A DNA stretch of 61,178 bases from Dyella subtropica (GTDB lineage: Bacteria > Pseudomonadota > Gammaproteobacteria > Xanthomonadales > Rhodanobacteraceae), in NCBI RefSeq assembly GCF_026283965.1, contig NZ_JAPDPD010000027.1, forward strand, positions 1 through 61,178, in the 5' to 3' direction. Positions 51,249 through 60,522 of this stretch are shown in pieces; the stretch's first letter is position 1, and each line of letters starts with the position of its first letter. Below the pieces are notes generated by a model that worked only from the letters and a program-made list of their open reading frames with translations, searched no databases and was not told the origin of the DNA. A program made the position numbers and the translations under genes.

Positions 51249-52067
51249 ATGGGCAGTCTGAGCGGCAAGACCTTGTTCATCACCGGCGCATCGCGTGGCA
51301 TTGGTTTGGCGATTGCGCTACGCGCCGCACGCGACGGAGCCAACATCGCCATTGCGGCCAAGAGCAGCGTGCCCAACCCCAAATTGCCCGGCACCATCCA
51401 TACCGCAGCTGCGGAGATCGAAGCGGCGGGCGGCAAGGCGCTGGCGTTGAAATGCGACATTCGCGAAGAGGACGAGGTGAAGGCCGCCGTGGCCGCCACG
51501 GTGGAGGCTTTCGGCGGCATCGACATCCTGGTCAACAACGCCAGCGCGATCTGGCTGGCTGGCGCGCTGGATACGCCGATGAAGCGCTTCGATCTGATGC
51601 AACAGGTAAACGCGCGCGGTAGTTTCCTCTGCGCCCAGGCTTGTTTGCCGCATCTGCTCCAGTCGTCCAATCCGCACATCCTGACGCTCGCGCCGCCGCC
51701 GTCGCTCGATCCGAAGTGGTGGGCGGCGCACACCGGTTACACGCTGGCGAAGATGGGTATGAGCTTCGTCACGCTGGGTCTGGCCGGCGAGTTCGGCCCG
51801 AAAGGCGTAGCGGTGAATGCGCTGTGGCCACGCACCATCATTGCCACCGATGCGTTGAACATGATTCCCGGCGTGGAGATTCCACGTTGTCGCAAGCCGG
51901 ACATCGTCGCCGATGCTGCGCATGCCGTGCTCACCCGTTCGGCAGCGGGCTTCACCGGTCGCTTCCTGATCGATGAGGAGGTGTTGCGCGAAGCGGGCGT
52001 CAGCGACTTTGCCCCTTACGCTGTCGATCCGTCGCAGTCGTTGCTGCCCGATCTGTTCCTGGGTTGA
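51249..52067 (+). CDS. SDR-family oxidoreductase, HSDL2-like
   Basis: 272 residues. Nucleotide loop TGASRGIGLAIAL (about 11-23), a long insert AAKSSVPNPKLPGTIHTAAAEIEAAGG typical of HSDL2-like SDRs, NNASAIW, a Ser-poor strand HILTLAPPP and the catalytic YTLAKMG. The C-terminus ends SQSLLPDLFLG. The substrate is unknown, perhaps a fatty acyl or sterol-like compound. It precedes the broken HIT gene by 4 bases. Confidence 0.88.
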   Translation: MGSLSGKTLFITGASRGIGLAIALRAARDGANIAIAAKSSVPNPKLPGTIHTAAAEIEAAGGKALALKCDIREEDEVKAAVAATVEAFGGIDILVNNASAIWLAGALDTPMKRFDLMQQVNARGSFLCAQACLPHLLQSSNPHILTLAPPPSLDPKWWAAHTGYTLAKMGMSFVTLGLAGEFGPKGVAVNALWPRTIIATDALNMIPGVEIPRCRKPDIVADAAHAVLTRSAAGFTGRFLIDEEVLREAGVSDFAPYAVDPSQSLLPDLFLG

Positions 52068-52071
52068 CCGG

Positions 52072-52494
52072 ATGGATTGTCCGTTCTGCGCCATCGTCGC
52101 GGGTCGCCTGGAAGCGAGCATAGTCGCGCAGACGGAGTCGGCCATCGCTTTTCTCGATCTGCGACAGGCCGTGCCCGGCCATGTGCTGGTAGTGCCGCGC
52201 GAGCACGTGGAGAACATCTAGGCACTGGAGCCCTCGCTGGCCGGTGAGCTGATGGCGCTGGCCACACGGGTGGCCAAGGCGCTGTATGCCAGCTTCGATC
52301 CACCCGGACTCAATCTGTGGCAGTCCAACGGCGAAGCGGGCGGGCAGGAAGTGCCGCACGTGCATCTGCACGTTCAGCCGCGGCTCGAGGGCGATGGTCT
52401 GCTGCGCATTTACCCGCATGGCGCACCGGAACCGGCGGATCGCGCTGCGCTGGATCGTCTGGCCACACTTATTCAAAGGCACGTCAGGCTCTGA
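52072..52494 (+). pseudogene. HIT-family hydrolase interrupted by in-frame amber codon
   Basis: 140 codons in one frame. Codons 1-49 encode MDCPFCAIVAGRLEAS... to REHVENI, then TAG at 52219-52221, then [21 protein letters not shown] and the rest, including [21 protein letters not shown] with the catalytic H-x-H-x-H motif. Family members usually have Tyr after VENI, so one base change from TAC/TAT to TAG explains it. No frameshift or other damage is seen, so it is recent, a readthrough case, or a sequence error. Intact HIT proteins are nucleotide hydrolases. VOC gene 29 bases downstream. Confidence 0.85.
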
Positions 52495-52523
52495 CGACGC
52501 GCTGCATTATCGAGAGGAACGTC

Positions 52524-52943
52524 ATGAAATATCTGCACAGCATGATTCGCGTCCGCGACGTCGACGCCAATCTGCGCTTCTTTTGCGAAGGGCTTGGCCT
52601 GAAGGAAACCCGCCGCATCGAGAGCGAGGCCGGCAAGTTCACCCTGATCTACCTTGCGGCACCGGATTCGCCCGAGGCCGAGGTCGAGCTGACTTACAAC
52701 TGGGGCTCGGAGGAGGATTACGGCAGCGCGCGCAACTTCGGCCACCTGGCCTTTCAGGTCCATAACATCTACGCCACCTGCGCCCACCTGCAGTCGATGG
52801 GCTACACCATCAACCGCCCGCCGCGTGATGGCCACATGGCCTTTGTGCGTTCGCCTGATCTGATTTCGATCGAGCTGCTGCAGGACGGCCATTTGCCGCC
52901 ACAAGAGCCTTGGGCATCGATGTCCAATACCGGTGTTTGGTAA
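52524..52943 (+). CDS. VOC-family glyoxalase I-like protein
   Basis: 139 residues. [39 protein letters not shown] and [12 protein letters not shown] carry the usual metal ligands (His, Glu, His) and [14 protein letters not shown] supplies the last Glu. It resembles lactoylglutathione lyase (GloA), though an exact assignment needs comparison. GAGG lies 7 bases before ATG 52524. It shares strand with the broken HIT gene and the SDR. Confidence 0.88.
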   Translation: MKYLHSMIRVRDVDANLRFFCEGLGLKETRRIESEAGKFTLIYLAAPDSPEAEVELTYNWGSEEDYGSARNFGHLAFQVHNIYATCAHLQSMGYTINRPPRDGHMAFVRSPDLISIELLQDGHLPPQEPWASMSNTGVW

Positions 52944-53219
52944 GAAAGGCTGGTGACTCCGGGCCGCAGGCAGCGATCGCGAGCGTAGTTTTTTACGGGC
53001 CCGTGCCTGCGCCGCTGGCCGTCCGGCCTCGAACTTCTGGCTGAGCCGAATCCCCCATTTGTCGGATGCCTGCCACCATCGCCGATGGATATGGTGCGAT
53101 CGGTATCACCTTTCTGTAGCAGCCAAGGCAGGCGCTGCGAAAAGTGACCGCCCGGTGCGGCTGGACGCTTGCACCCAACCATCCGTAAACCTGCGACCCA
53201 AGCAGGTTGGGAGGGCTCG

Positions 53220-54554
53220 ATGGCTGTGACGAAGCAGGATGCTAGGCGTTGCATTGTCTGGTTTGGTCAGCCCGAAGACGGTGAGCGCGCGCGCCTGACC
53301 AGGGCGGGTTGGTTCATTCGGGTTGCCGAGGCCAATGGGAACGGCGGCATCGGTACGCGCAGCGGCAACACGGTAGTGGCCCTTGCGGACTTGCGACGCG
53401 GCAACGCGGCAAGCGTCGCTGTCATGGAGCGCATGGTGGCCGATCACCCCGGGTTGCCCTGGCTGTCGTTGATCGCACCGGACATGCCAGTACAAGAGCC
53501 TGTCCATCGAATACTGCAGGCTAGCGCCGATTTCTTCATAGCACCGGTGGACTTGCAGCGCTTGCTCGATTCGCTCGCCCAGATCGACGGCGAGATACCG
53601 GTACCGGAGCCTGGCGATATCGGCATCACGGGTCATAGCCTGGCCACCTGTGCAGTGGTGGCCAGCGTGCGCAAATACGCGCCGGTGGAACTGCCGGTGC
53701 TGATTACAGGCGAGACGGGAACCGGCAAGGAGGTCGCTGCACGCGCACTGCATGGCCTTTCTATGCGTAGCGAGCGGCCGTTTGCGGCGATCAACTGCGG
53801 TGCGTTGCCACCGAACCTGGTGCAATCCGAGTTGTTCGGCCATGAGCGCGGCGCCTTCACGGGCGCCAATGCGCGGCGCATCGGCCATTTCGAGACGGCG
53901 GCGGGCGGCACGGTATTTCTCGACGAAGTGGGCGATCTGCCGATGGATGCGCAAGCCAGTCTGCTGCGCTTCCTGCAGGAGGGCACGCTGGCGCGCGTGG
54001 GCAGCAGCCAATTGATCAAGCTCGACGTCCGCGTGCTCGCCGCCACCCATGTGGATTTGGAAAAGGCGGTGGGGCAGGGGCGCTTTCGCGAAGACCTGTA
54101 CTACCGGCTCAACGTGCTACGCCTGCATATGCCTGCGCTGCGCGAACGCGAGGACGATGTGGTGCAGCTGGCGCAGCTCTTTCTGGATGCCTTTCGCGAG
54201 CAGCGCAACAGTCATGCACAAGGCTTTAGCAGCGGGGCGCGGCAGGCCATGCGCGACTTCGCCTGGCCGGGCAACGTACGCGAGCTGGTGAATCGCGTAC
54301 AACGCGCCGCGGTGGTGGCCGAGGGTGTGTTGATTACCGCGGACGACCTGGATCTGGCTGATGTGCCGCTGCTCGGGCGGGCGCGGACCAGCCTGGGCAA
54401 TGCGCGGGTCGCCGCCGAGCGCGATGCGGTGATCCATTGTCTGCGCGAGTGCCACTTCAATATCAGCGAGTGTGCCCGCCGTCTGAGGGTGTCGCGGGTC
54501 ACTATCTATCGCCTGTGCAAGAAGCACCAACTGGCGCTGGACGAGCTGCGCTGA
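53220..54554 (+). CDS. sigma-54-dependent activator with atypical receiver-like N-terminus
   Basis: 444 residues. The N-terminal ~130 residues look like a receiver-type fold, but the first strand reads CIVWFGQ rather than the acidic pair of response regulators. The AAA+ domain has GETGTGKE (about 163-170), GAFTGA (about 211-216) for sigma-54 contact, VFLDEVGD and the GNVREL sensor. The Fis-type HTH is NISECARRLRVSRVTIYRLCKK. This layout resembles VpsR-type regulators of exopolysaccharide. The target is unknown; no -24/-12 promoter was found in the flanks. The 276-base gap before it holds nothing I recognise. Confidence 0.9.
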   Translation: MAVTKQDARRCIVWFGQPEDGERARLTRAGWFIRVAEANGNGGIGTRSGNTVVALADLRRGNAASVAVMERMVADHPGLPWLSLIAPDMPVQEPVHRILQASADFFIAPVDLQRLLDSLAQIDGEIPVPEPGDIGITGHSLATCAVVASVRKYAPVELPVLITGETGTGKEVAARALHGLSMRSERPFAAINCGALPPNLVQSELFGHERGAFTGANARRIGHFETAAGGTVFLDEVGDLPMDAQASLLRFLQEGTLARVGSSQLIKLDVRVLAATHVDLEKAVGQGRFREDLYYRLNVLRLHMPALREREDDVVQLAQLFLDAFREQRNSHAQGFSSGARQAMRDFAWPGNVRELVNRVQRAAVVAEGVLITADDLDLADVPLLGRARTSLGNARVAAERDAVIHCLRECHFNISECARRLRVSRVTIYRLCKKHQLALDELR

Positions 54555-54596
54555 GTTCGCCACTCGCCTCCGAAGCGGAGTTCCAGAAAAGACGGA

Positions 54597-54690
54597 AGGC
54601 CCCCGACCTACAGGGGTCGGTCGGGGGCCTCCGTTGGTGCCCGGCTACAGGGGGGGCCGGGTACCGCCCTCTTCGCCGTCGGTCGACGGC
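54597..54690. other. three consecutive hairpins after the sigma-54 regulator
   Basis: Hairpin 1: AGGCCCCCGACC (54597-54608) with GGTCGGGGGCCT (54619-54630), with an alternative pairing of its inner part to GGTCGG at 54615-54620. Hairpin 2: CCCGGC (54640-54645) with GCCGGG (54656-54661). Hairpin 3: GCCGTC (54675-54680) with GACGGC (54685-54690). The first may terminate the regulator transcript, although no T-run follows. The remaining stretch 54691-55072 shows nothing I can identify apart from the ribosome site before argD. Confidence 0.5.
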
Positions 54691-55072
54691 TTGAATCGAT
54701 GTCGGAGGTGCAGGAAGTTGAGCAAGCGCCATGCCAACGCATGCAAACCTCGGGATGGCAGGAATTTCAATGAGTTGCCATGCCATGGTGATTTGGACGG
54801 GTGTTACGTTTGTGCGCCGTTGAGGGGCCTGCCATACGAGTCGATGTTGGCCACAGCAGCTTCTTTCGTTGTCTCGGCGGGCTGTAAACCAGGCGATACA
54901 ACGTGTCTCCGAGGTGGACAACGGTCGCGCATGGAAAAGGCGGACCGCAGGTTCTACGATGCACGAGGCCGCGCCGCGCAACTTCGCGCCGGTGTGACAA
55001 GGCCATTCCCCGATCTAATCGATACCGCCCCCATTGACGGTGTTGCCCGAGTGGCAATGCCAGGAGCCTCTC

Positions 55073-56311
55073 ATGCACCCGCAGGATTCCCAGTCCCTCT
55101 CCCTGATCGAACTCGGCAAGCGCTATTGGCTGCCGGTGTACCGACCGCGCGAGGTGGTGCTGGACCATGGCAAGGGTGCGCGCGTGTGGGATACCGAGGG
55201 GCGCGACTATGTGGACCTGGGCGCGGGCATCGCGGTGAATGCGCTGGGCCATCAAGACCCGGACCTGGTCGATGCGCTGACCACGCAGGCGCACAAGCTC
55301 TGGCACAGCAGCAACGTGTTCTATACCGAGCCGCCGCTGCGCCTGGCGGAGGAACTGGTCATCGCTTCCGATTTCGCCGAGCGCGTGTTCCTTTGCAACT
55401 CCGGCACCGAAGCCAACGAGGCCGCCATCAAGCTGGTGCGCAAGTGGGCGGCCTCCAAGGGGCGTCCGCCGGAGCAGCGGGTGATCGTGACCTTCCGCGG
55501 TTCGTTCCATGGCCGCACGCTCGCCGCTGTGACGGCCACGGCGCAGCCCAAGTACCAGGAAAGCTACGAGCCGCTGCCTGCTGGCTTCCGTTATCTCGAC
55601 TTCAATGATGTCCCGGCGCTGGAAGCCGCGTTCGCCCACGGCGATGTGGCGGCGGTGATGCTGGAGCCGGTACAGGGCGAGGGCGGCGTGCTGCCGGCAG
55701 CGCCCGGTTTCATCAAGCGCGTGCGCGAGCTATGCGACGCACACGACGCGCTGCTGGTGCTGGACGAGATCCAATGCGGCATGGGCCGCACCGGCACCTT
55801 GTTCGCCCACATGCAGGACGGTGCGAAGCCGGACATCGTGACCCTGGCCAAGGCGCTGGGTTGCGGTTTTCCCATCGGCGCCATGCTGGCCGGACCCAAG
55901 GTGGCCGAGGTGATGCAGTACGGCGCGCATGGCACCACCTTTGGCGGCAACCCGATGGCCGCTGCCGTGGCGCGTGTGGCGCTGCGCAAGTTGTCTTCTG
56001 CAGAACTGATGGCGAACGTGGCGAAGCAGTCGCAGGCGCTTCGTGACGGGTTGGCTGCGATCAATGCGGAGCTGGGGCTGTTCGCCGATGTACGCGGTCG
56101 CGGTTTGATGTTGGGCGCCGTACTGGCTGATGCCTACAAGGGCCGCGCGGGCGAGGTGCTCGACTATGCCGCGGCGCACGGCCTGCTGCTGCTTCAGGCA
56201 GGTCCGGATGTGCTGCGCTTCGTGCCGCCGCTCAATCTCACCGATGAGGATCTGGCAGAAGGTCTGGCCCGTCTTCGCGCCGCGCTAAAGGATTTCCCGC
56301 GCGAGCAGTGA
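55073..56311 (+). CDS. argD: acetylornithine/succinylornithine aminotransferase
   Basis: 412 residues, class III aminotransferase. GKGARVWDTEGRDYVDLGAGIAVNALGH, NSGTEANEAAIKL, FHGRTLAAV, LDEIQCGMGRTG and the PLP lysine in TLAKALGCGFPIGA (about 257) are present. It would act in arginine synthesis or, as AstC, in ornithine/arginine catabolism; no other arg or ast genes are near, so the assignment to one pathway is open. AGGAG lies about 6 bases before ATG 55073. It converges on the channel gene (6 bases). Confidence 0.9.
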   Translation: MHPQDSQSLSLIELGKRYWLPVYRPREVVLDHGKGARVWDTEGRDYVDLGAGIAVNALGHQDPDLVDALTTQAHKLWHSSNVFYTEPPLRLAEELVIASDFAERVFLCNSGTEANEAAIKLVRKWAASKGRPPEQRVIVTFRGSFHGRTLAAVTATAQPKYQESYEPLPAGFRYLDFNDVPALEAAFAHGDVAAVMLEPVQGEGGVLPAAPGFIKRVRELCDAHDALLVLDEIQCGMGRTGTLFAHMQDGAKPDIVTLAKALGCGFPIGAMLAGPKVAEVMQYGAHGTTFGGNPMAAAVARVALRKLSSAELMANVAKQSQALRDGLAAINAELGLFADVRGRGLMLGAVLADAYKGRAGEVLDYAAAHGLLLLQAGPDVLRFVPPLNLTDEDLAEGLARLRAALKDFPREQ

Positions 56312-56317
56312 CGTCGC

Positions 56318-57211
56318 TCAATCGGCACCATGCTCCAGCGTGGTGCCGCAGCGGCGGCAGAAACGGGCGTCGGCTTCATGGTCGTGCAGTTGGCAGGAGA
56401 CGCAGATGATGCGCCGGCGCGCGTCGCGCATACCCGCCGCTAGCTCTGCAGCGAAGATACCAGTGGGCACCGCGATGATGCTGTAGCCCACCAGCATGAT
56501 CACCGAGGTCAGCATCTGGCCCAGCGTGGTATGCGGGGTGATGTCGCCAAAGCCGACGGTGGTCATGGTCACAATGGCCCAATACATCGACTTCGGAATG
56601 CTGCTGAAGCCGTTGTTGGGGCCTTCGATCAGATACATCAGTGCGCCGAAGATCAGCACCAAGGTAAGGATGGTGCTGACGAAGATGAGAATCTTGTGCC
56701 GGCTGCGCACCAGGGTGGACCACAGCAGATTGGACTCGTCCACGTAGCGCGTCATCTTGAGCACGCGGAAGATGCGCAAGATGCGCAGCGCGCGCACCAC
56801 CAGCAGGTACGGGCTGCCCACCAGCAACAGGCTCAGGTAGGTCGGCAGCACGGCCAGCAGGTCCACCAGGCCGAAGAAGCTGCGTACGTAGGCGCGCGGC
56901 TTGTCCACCACGGCGATGCGCATGGCGTATTCCAGCGTGAAGGTGACGGTGAACACCCACTCCAGCACATAGAGCAGCTGTGCGAAGCGATCATGCAGGT
57001 CGGCGACCGAGTCGAGCACCGTGATGAGAATGCTGGACAGGATCGCCACGATCAGCACTACGTCGAACAGGCGCCCGGGTGCGTCGTCGTGACCGAAGAT
57101 GATGTGGAACCAGCGCGCCCGCCAGGCGGCGCCTTTGGCTGGGCCATAGGGTAAGGGTGGTGTAGCGCGCGATGTTCTTCTCATGGTGGCGCACTCTGCG
57201 GGTTGGGGCAT
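56318..57211 (-). CDS. voltage-gated potassium-channel-like protein with C-terminal zinc ribbon
   Basis: 297 residues, six membrane segments. S4 carries regularly spaced arginines (RALRILRIFRVLKMTR, 140-155); the pore helix leads to the filter TTVGFGD (217-223), a K+ signature. The C-terminal tail has two CXXC pairs (Cys270, Cys273, Cys285, Cys288), likely a zinc ribbon in the cytosol. Start 57211 has AAGGAAG 7 bases upstream; ATG 57184 is an alternative. It probably conducts K+ across the inner membrane. Confidence 0.92.
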   Translation of the reverse strand: MPQPAECATMRRTSRATPPLPYGPAKGAAWRARWFHIIFGHDDAPGRLFDVVLIVAILSSILITVLDSVADLHDRFAQLLYVLEWVFTVTFTLEYAMRIAVVDKPRAYVRSFFGLVDLLAVLPTYLSLLLVGSPYLLVVRALRILRIFRVLKMTRYVDESNLLWSTLVRSRHKILIFVSTILTLVLIFGALMYLIEGPNNGFSSIPKSMYWAIVTMTTVGFGDITPHTTLGQMLTSVIMLVGYSIIAVPTGIFAAELAAGMRDARRRIICVSCQLHDHEADARFCRRCGTTLEHGAD

Positions 57212-57341
57212 GGTTCGCTTCCTTGCGATGCCATCACCGTGCGAAGCGGGGCGGCATCGTCGCTGCGCATGGTGAGGCAGCGTCGCTGATGGGGCAGCAG
57301 CATACCTTGACGAGTCGAAAACGCCCGCGCTGTCCTGCCGC

Positions 57342-57956
57342 TCAGGACAGGTCGAAATCAGCCAGAGCCAGCTTCAACCCTTCCAGGTTTTGATAGTGAT
57401 GCGCATGCAGCCCAGCTCGGCGGGCGCCTTCCACATTGTCGAGATTGTCGTCGATGAAGAGGGTGAGGGCGGGAGCCACACCGAGTGCTGTGAGGCAGCC
57501 GATATAAGCGGCTACCTCGGGTTTGGCCGCACCAAATTGCGCGGCGGTGAATGCGCGCCCGGCAAAGAGGGGGAACAATGCCGGGGCGATCTGCGGCAAG
57601 GATTCGGCCATCAGCTGGCCGTTGTTGGTCAGCAGGCCGAGGGTTACGCGGTCCACGAGAGCGCGAGCGATCTCCAGGACGTCCGGCCTGATCCGGGTGG
57701 CCGCGTGGCGCGCCGCCACCCAGGGAGCCGCTTCCACCGTGCTGCCGATATACGCGCTCAATGCTTGCAGATAGGCGGCCGCATCCAGTGCACCGCTGTC
57801 GCCGGCTTCCTCGATGCCGGAGGTGTAGATGGCGGCGTGAACCGCCTCCGGCGTGCTGCCGATGGCGTTGGCGAGGTGCTCGACGCGTACACACCGGTCA
57901 TAGTCGGCCAGCACGCCATCGAGATCGAATAGCACGCACTGCAGCGCTGACTTCAT
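57342..57956 (-). CDS. HAD-superfamily hydrolase, subfamily IA
   Basis: 204 residues. Motif I is LFDLDGVLADYD (nucleophile Asp about 10), motif II LLTNNG, motif III Lys in GAAKPEV, motif IV FIDDNLDNVEGA. The cap is the small helical type. It is probably a phosphatase of a small metabolite. It is last in the thiE-hemL-HAD set, 24 bases after the hemL stop, so a role in the thiamin or haem branch is possible but unproven. Confidence 0.88.
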   Translation of the reverse strand: MKSALQCVLFDLDGVLADYDRCVRVEHLANAIGSTPEAVHAAIYTSGIEEAGDSGALDAAAYLQALSAYIGSTVEAAPWVAARHAATRIRPDVLEIARALVDRVTLGLLTNNGQLMAESLPQIAPALFPLFAGRAFTAAQFGAAKPEVAAYIGCLTALGVAPALTLFIDDNLDNVEGARRAGLHAHHYQNLEGLKLALADFDLS

Positions 57957-57980
57957 CGGGCTGACTTCATCAGGATGGAT

Positions 57981-59267
57981 TCATCCCGCGCGGATGGCGC
58001 GCAGCGTCTGGCGGGCGGCTTCCAGCGTGGCGGCGAGGTCTTCGTCGCTGTGCGCGCTGGACAGGAAGCCCGCTTCGAACGCGGACGGGGCAAGGTACAC
58101 CCCGCGCTCCAGCATGCCGTGGAAGAAGCGGTTGAACAGTGTGGTGTCCGCCGCGGTGGCCTGCGCGTAGCTCTCCACTTTCTCCTTGGTGAAGAACAGG
58201 CCGAACATGCCGCCCACGCGGTTGGTGCTGAAAGCGACACCTTCGCCATCGGCTACCGCTTGCAGGCCATCGGTGAGCAGGCGCGTGCGCGCGGCGAGCG
58301 TGTCGTAGAAGCCCGGCGCCTGGATCAAATCCAGCATGGCGAGGCCGGCCGCCATGGCTACCGGGTTGCCGCTGAGCGTGCCGGCCTGGTAGATCGGGCC
58401 GGCCGGAGCGATCTGCTCCATCAAGTCCCGACGCCCGCCATAGGCGCCTACCGGCATGCCGCCGCCGATGATCTTGCCGAAGGTGCTCAGATCCGGCGTG
58501 ATGCCGTAGTGGGCTTGTGCGCCGCCCAGGGCTACGCGGAAACCGGTCATCACCTCGTCGAAGATCAGCAGGGCGCCGTGGCGCGTGCATAGCTCGCGTA
58601 GGCCCTGCAGATAGCCTTCCTTTGGCGGAATGCAGTTCATATTGCCGGCGACCGGCTCGATGATCAGGCCGGCGATGTCGTTGCCGTGCTCGGCGAATAG
58701 CGCTTTGGCGGCGTCGAGGTCGTTGTAGGCGAGGGTGAGAGTGAGATCCGCATTCGCCTTCGGCACCCCCGGCGAGGTAGGCACGCCGAAGGTCAGCGCG
58801 CCCGAGCCCGCCTTCACCAGAAAGCTGTCGCCGTGGCCGTGGTAGCAGCCTTCGAATTTCACGATCTTGCTGCGGCCGGTGGCGCCGCGTGCAAGGCGGA
58901 TCGCCGACATGGTGGCTTCGGTGCCTGAGTTGACCATGCGCACCATGTCCATCGATGGCACCAGGCGTGTGATGGTCTCCGCCATGGTGACTTCGGCCGG
59001 GCAAGGCGTGCCGTAGGAGAGGCCGTTCTTTACGGCGCGCTCTACCGCCTCGCGTACCTGCGGATGGTTGTGGCCGACGATCATGGGGCCCCACGAGCCC
59101 ACGTAGTCGATATAGCGCTTGCCTTCCACGTCCCACAGATAGGCGCCGTCCGCGCGTTCGGTGAAAAATGGCTCGCCGCCCACTGACTTGAACGCGCGCA
59201 CCGGCGAGTTCACGCCGCCCGGCATCAAATGCTTGGCGCACTGGAAGAGTTCGTGGTTGGTCGTCAT
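57981..59267 (-). CDS. hemL: glutamate-1-semialdehyde 2,1-aminomutase
   Basis: 428 residues. [54 protein letters not shown] and the PLP lysine in [18 protein letters not shown] (about 267) identify it. It makes 5-aminolevulinate for haem. Its ATG at 59267 overlaps the thiE stop by 4 bases (59264-59267), so translation is coupled. Confidence 0.97.
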   Translation of the reverse strand: MTTNHELFQCAKHLMPGGVNSPVRAFKSVGGEPFFTERADGAYLWDVEGKRYIDYVGSWGPMIVGHNHPQVREAVERAVKNGLSYGTPCPAEVTMAETITRLVPSMDMVRMVNSGTEATMSAIRLARGATGRSKIVKFEGCYHGHGDSFLVKAGSGALTFGVPTSPGVPKANADLTLTLAYNDLDAAKALFAEHGNDIAGLIIEPVAGNMNCIPPKEGYLQGLRELCTRHGALLIFDEVMTGFRVALGGAQAHYGITPDLSTFGKIIGGGMPVGAYGGRRDLMEQIAPAGPIYQAGTLSGNPVAMAAGLAMLDLIQAPGFYDTLAARTRLLTDGLQAVADGEGVAFSTNRVGGMFGLFFTKEKVESYAQATAADTTLFNRFFHGMLERGVYLAPSAFEAGFLSSAHSDEDLAATLEAARQTLRAIRAG

Positions 59268-59902
59268 CGTGGGGTTCCGGAGCTGGGGAGATAAAGATCG
59301 GTGAAGCGTAGGGCCGCGGCTTCCACATCGGTGGCGCCGAAGACGGCGGAGATCACGGCGAGGAAATCCGCGCCCGCTTCGACCAGGGAGGCGCCATTGT
59401 CCGGCGTGATGCCACCGATCGCCACACGCGGCACGCCCAGCGCGGCGCTCTGCCACAGCAGTTCGGGAGAGGCGCGTCGTGCATGCGGCTTCGTTGGCGA
59501 GGGGAAGAACGCGCCGAAAGCGACGTAATCCGCTCCGGCGGCGGCCAGCGTGCGGGCACGCTCCAGCGAGTCATAACAGGAAACCCCGATGATGGCCTGG
59601 GCGCCCAGCGCAATGCGGGCAGCGGCCAGGTCCGAATCCTTCTCGCCGAGATGTACGCCATCAGCGCCGATAGCGATAGCTAGCGCAACATCATCATTGA
59701 TGATCAGTGGGGCGCCGCGGCTGATGCAGAGTTGTTGAAGCGCGGCGGCTTCGGCATGGCGCCGAGCGCTATCGGTGGTCTTGTCTCGGTACTGCACGAT
59801 ACGCGCGCCACCGGACAGCGCCTGCGCCACGGCTTCGAGGAGTCCGGGACGCGGCCCGTCGGTGATGGCGTACAAGCCGCGATGTTGGAGTTTGGAATGC
59901 AT
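59264..59902 (-). CDS. thiE: thiamin-phosphate synthase
   Basis: 212 residues, TIM barrel. [68 protein letters not shown] and [12 protein letters not shown] are the family motifs. It joins HMP-PP and thiazole phosphate. It is first of thiE-hemL-HAD and divergent from rubredoxin (90 bases). No TPP riboswitch is seen before it. Confidence 0.96.
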   Translation of the reverse strand: MHSKLQHRGLYAITDGPRPGLLEAVAQALSGGARIVQYRDKTTDSARRHAEAAALQQLCISRGAPLIINDDVALAIAIGADGVHLGEKDSDLAAARIALGAQAIIGVSCYDSLERARTLAAAGADYVAFGAFFPSPTKPHARRASPELLWQSAALGVPRVAIGGITPDNGASLVEAGADFLAVISAVFGATDVEAAALRFTDLYLPSSGTPR

Positions 59903-59992
59903 AAGCTGTGGTCGGTTGCCGCCGTACGCTTCCGCACGGCGGGTTGAGTTGCGAGAATGCGCCTCTTGTTCCCTATCTCAAGCAGTGCACCG

Positions 59993-60190
59993 ATGAGCCA
60001 GAGCTCCACCGAAACCGGCAACTTGCGCAAATGGATGTGTGTGGTCTGCGGCTTTATTTATGACGAAGCCGAGGGGTTGCCTGAAGAAGGCATCGAGCCT
60101 GGCACCCGCTGGGCTGGCGTGCCTGACACCTGGACATGCCCGGACTGCGGTGCGACCAAGGATGACTTCGAGATGGTCGAGATCGACTGA
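59993..60190 (+). CDS. rubredoxin
   Basis: 65 residues. [16 protein letters not shown] and [11 protein letters not shown] supply the four cysteines that bind one iron. It is a cytosolic one-electron carrier. The ~12-residue N-terminal extension is short. In other bacteria it may serve alkane hydroxylase or oxidative-stress enzymes; no partner is adjacent. Confidence 0.95.
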   Translation: MSQSSTETGNLRKWMCVVCGFIYDEAEGLPEEGIEPGTRWAGVPDTWTCPDCGATKDDFEMVEID

Positions 60191-60306
60191 TTTCTTCATC
60201 ACCTCGTCTGCAGTTGGCCCGAATTTGCCATTTGGTTGACCGGGCCGTGTGTTGTGATGCTCCCGCGTCCCCTCGTAGAGGGGCGCGATAAGCAGGGAGC
60301 CATCAC

Positions 60307-60522
60307 ATGCAGCAGTTCATACCGTTTGAAGACGACTGGGATGCTTTGGCTAGCCTGCATCCCACATCGCTCATCCCTTACCGCGTTGGCGTGCCTTGCG
60401 CACACGATCTGGCCGCAACGGCCAATCACTGCACCGTGCCGGCCGCGCCCTCCACCGTCAGTTCGTCACCCACCGCCACGCGTATGCGCCGTGCCGTGCC
60501 TGCGGAAAGCTCCAATACATAG
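60307..60522 (+). CDS. possible small protein, 3' end antisense to DUF192 gene
   Basis: 71 residues starting MQQFIPFEDDWDALASLHP. AGGGAG (60294-60299) lies 7 bases before ATG 60307, a good ribosome site. The first ~30 residues look protein-like and acidic; after about residue 40 the frame runs opposite the 3' end of the DUF192 gene (97-base overlap) and its Ser/Thr/Ala/Arg composition looks like non-coding shadow. No family is assigned. Confidence 0.42.
   Translation: MQQFIPFEDDWDALASLHPTSLIPYRVGVPCAHDLAATANHCTVPAAPSTVSSSPTATRMRRAVPAESSNT

Noticed and set aside
52944..53219. Possible c-di-GMP riboswitch before the sigma-54 regulator
   Set aside because: The conserved GEMM cores are not present, and no consistent pairing was found.
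54691..55072. Possible sigma-54 promoter (GG-N10-GC) before argD
   Set aside because: The nearest TGGCAG and TTGGCC matches do not have GC at the required 10-base spacing.
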